Shown here: one piece after another, positions 33,221-34,172 of the stretch
How the letters are laid out: every line of letters begins with the position of its first letter
Numbering within the stretch: the stretch's first letter is position 1
Notes under the pieces: model-generated
Seen by the model: the letters and a program-made list of their open reading frames with translations, nothing else
Told to the model about the DNA's origin: nothing
The model's database searches: none
Assembly (NCBI GenBank): GCA_002509225.1
Contig: DAHL01000025.1
Span: 1-34,172, forward strand
Origin: Euryarchaeota archaeon UBA102
GTDB taxonomy: Archaea; Thermoplasmatota; Poseidoniia; MGIII; CG-Epi1
Reading direction: 5' to 3'
DNA length: 34,172 bases
Position numbers and translations under genes: made by a program

Positions 33221-34060
33221 TTATAATTCTATACCTAAAATAAATGCTAATATCGCTATACCCATCCCCTGCTTAATCGTTTTTTGACCTTTGAAATACT
33301 CACCATTTTTCGCACTATATATTCCATATAACATCATAATATTGGCTAAAGTTACAAAGACTAAATATCTTATCTGTCCATCTCCAGTAAATTTACTATA
33401 TGCACCATACGAAAGAGCAATCGCGATAAATAAAAATACCCCTCCAACATTCAAAGCACGTTCAATTCCAATCCTACTCGGCAACGTATTTCGATCAGTA
33501 TCTCCTTCTAAATCTTGTATATCTTTCACAATCTCTCTGGCTATTGTAGCTAAAACTGCAAGCCCAAATATCCACATGGTTTTTTCTGAATTTTCTACAA
33601 CAGAACCAGCGTAGAGAAAAACCGCCCCAGATAACAAACCCACAATAATATTTCCAGGCAGCCCCTCAGCTTTCATTGAGTTTTCATACATAATTAACAA
33701 AATCACTCCACCTAATGCAATTCCAAACGGTATCGCATTATCTGGTATTTTAGATACTAAAATCACTAACCCAATTAACAACAAACTCTTAGCGTAAAGA
33801 ATAGCATTCTTCTCACTTATCCTTCCTGAAGGAAGCGGTCGATTTGGATGATTCTTCCGATCAGTTTCTCTGTCATTGTAATCATTTAATGCATTCCCTC
33901 CACCGACTAACATCATACTACATAGGATGGCTATTTCTAAATCATCTCGATAAATTGAATTACCAATATCACGTCCAACAGCTACGAAAGCTCCAACAAA
34001 AACTGCGAAAGCCGCCAATATCACGTTGCCCGGCCGAAGCAATTGAAGATAAGCTAACAC
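33221..34060 (-). CDS. UbiA-family prenyltransferase, probable digeranylgeranylglyceryl phosphate synthase
   Basis: A 279-residue membrane enzyme with about eight helices. The first Asp-rich motif is NALNDYNDRETDRKNHPNRP (56-75), and the second is REIVKDIQDLEGDTDRNTLP (near 180-200). The stretch KAEGLPGNIIVGLLSGAVF is typical of archaeal GGGP geranylgeranyltransferases, which attach the second C20 chain during archaeal membrane lipid synthesis with magnesium. Length matches the family. It is the last full gene of the window, single in its unit, divergent from the partial gene at 34137. Another UbiA function (quinone or haem) is possible but less likely. Confidence 0.88.
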   Translation of the reverse strand: MLAYLQLLRPGNVILAAFAVFVGAFVAVGRDIGNSIYRDDLEIAILCSMMLVGGGNALNDYNDRETDRKNHPNRPLPSGRISEKNAILYAKSLLLIGLVILVSKIPDNAIPFGIALGGVILLIMYENSMKAEGLPGNIIVGLLSGAVFLYAGSVVENSEKTMWIFGLAVLATIAREIVKDIQDLEGDTDRNTLPSRIGIERALNVGGVFLFIAIALSYGAYSKFTGDGQIRYLVFVTLANIMMLYGIYSAKNGEYFKGQKTIKQGMGIAILAFILGIEL

Positions 34061-34136
34061 AATTCGGAAGTTTCACCCGTTGTTAAAAGAAAACCCTTCA
34101 TTCTAAATATGTATTGAGAACCGGTTTTTCGTCAAG

Positions 34137-34172
34137 ATGGAAGAACATGTAGAATGCCCACCACGTTATTAT
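34137..34172 (+). CDS. Start of an unidentified gene (cut by window end)
   Basis: An ATG at 34137 opens a frame (MEEHVECPPRYY) that runs off the window. A TATA-like CTAAATAT at 34103-34110 is about 30 bases upstream, suggesting a leaderless message. Too short to identify. Confidence 0.35.
   Translation, partial: MEEHVECPPRYY

Noticed and set aside
1..34172. CRISPR arrays, insertion sequences, prophage or integrase genes
   Set aside because: No regularly spaced repeats, transposase or integrase motifs, or target duplications were seen; tRNA genes have no adjacent partial copies acting as attachment sites.

Overview
The window reads as a chromosomal segment of an AT-rich, gene-dense euryarchaeon of the Thermoplasmatota, most likely a marine Poseidoniia-type organism (Marine Group II/III). 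The archaeal markers are an RNA polymerase operon with separate A' and A'' subunits, eL30, topoisomerase VI subunit A, archaeosine-type tRNA-guanine transglycosylase, 4-phosphopantoate--beta-alanine ligase, a DUF63 membrane protein and a geranylgeranylglyceryl-lipid prenyltransferase. RpoB is one chain, as in Thermoplasmata and unlike many other Euryarchaeota. A small RRM protein, full-length transketolase, class I aldolase, GlpX-type FBPase, PdxH and a ceramidase-like protein give a mixed archaeal/bacterial metabolic repertoire. The taxon is inferred from gene content only.

Layout. 1-3340 (+): the end of an OPT-family transporter, then a tight operon of one unknown protein and three KaiC/RecA-like proteins. 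3337-4885 (-): polyprenol-kinase-like protein, tRNA-Ala(GGC), HMA-DUF4396 membrane protein. 4941-7294 (+): TGT and a DUF457-like membrane protein. 7291-9025 (-): PdxH and DUF63. 9086-12184: PCD (+), Top6A (-), then 4-phosphopantoate--beta-alanine ligase and a degenerate EF-Tu-like protein (+). 12185-12322: a short AT-rich intergenic region with two diverging origin-recognition-box-like elements. 12323-16150 (-): operon prs, amidohydrolase, glyS, DoxX-like. 16226-17987: RidA (+), ceramidase-like (-), tRNA-Ser(GCT) (-), XTP/dITP diphosphatase (+). 17990-28863 (-): rpoH-rpoB-rpoA'-rpoA''-rpl30e followed by transketolase. 28935-29011 (-): tRNA-Lys(TTT). 29193-31226 (+): FBPase and FBP aldolase. 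31228-34060 (-): CDF transporter, DUF1295 protein, RRM protein, UbiA-family DGGGP synthase. A new + strand gene probably begins at 34137.

The genes are mostly housekeeping. Carbon flow through transketolase, PRPP synthetase, aldolase and FBPase suggests gluconeogenesis and pentose/nucleotide supply near the transcription machinery. Intergenic space is minimal. Operon genes overlap by 1-4 bp (TAATG, ATGA, GTGA), and convergent genes meet with 4-bp overlaps or 1-2 bp gaps.

The observations most worth checking are: (1) the ORB-like inverted elements around an AT-rich core at 12186-12313, exactly where the + strand changes from G-rich to C-rich; (2) loss of zinc-ligand cysteines in two normally zinc-binding core proteins, arcTGT and RpoB; (3) an RpoA'' carrying roughly 370 extra N-terminal residues; (4) a KaiC-like operon in which only one of three paralogs keeps a canonical P-loop.
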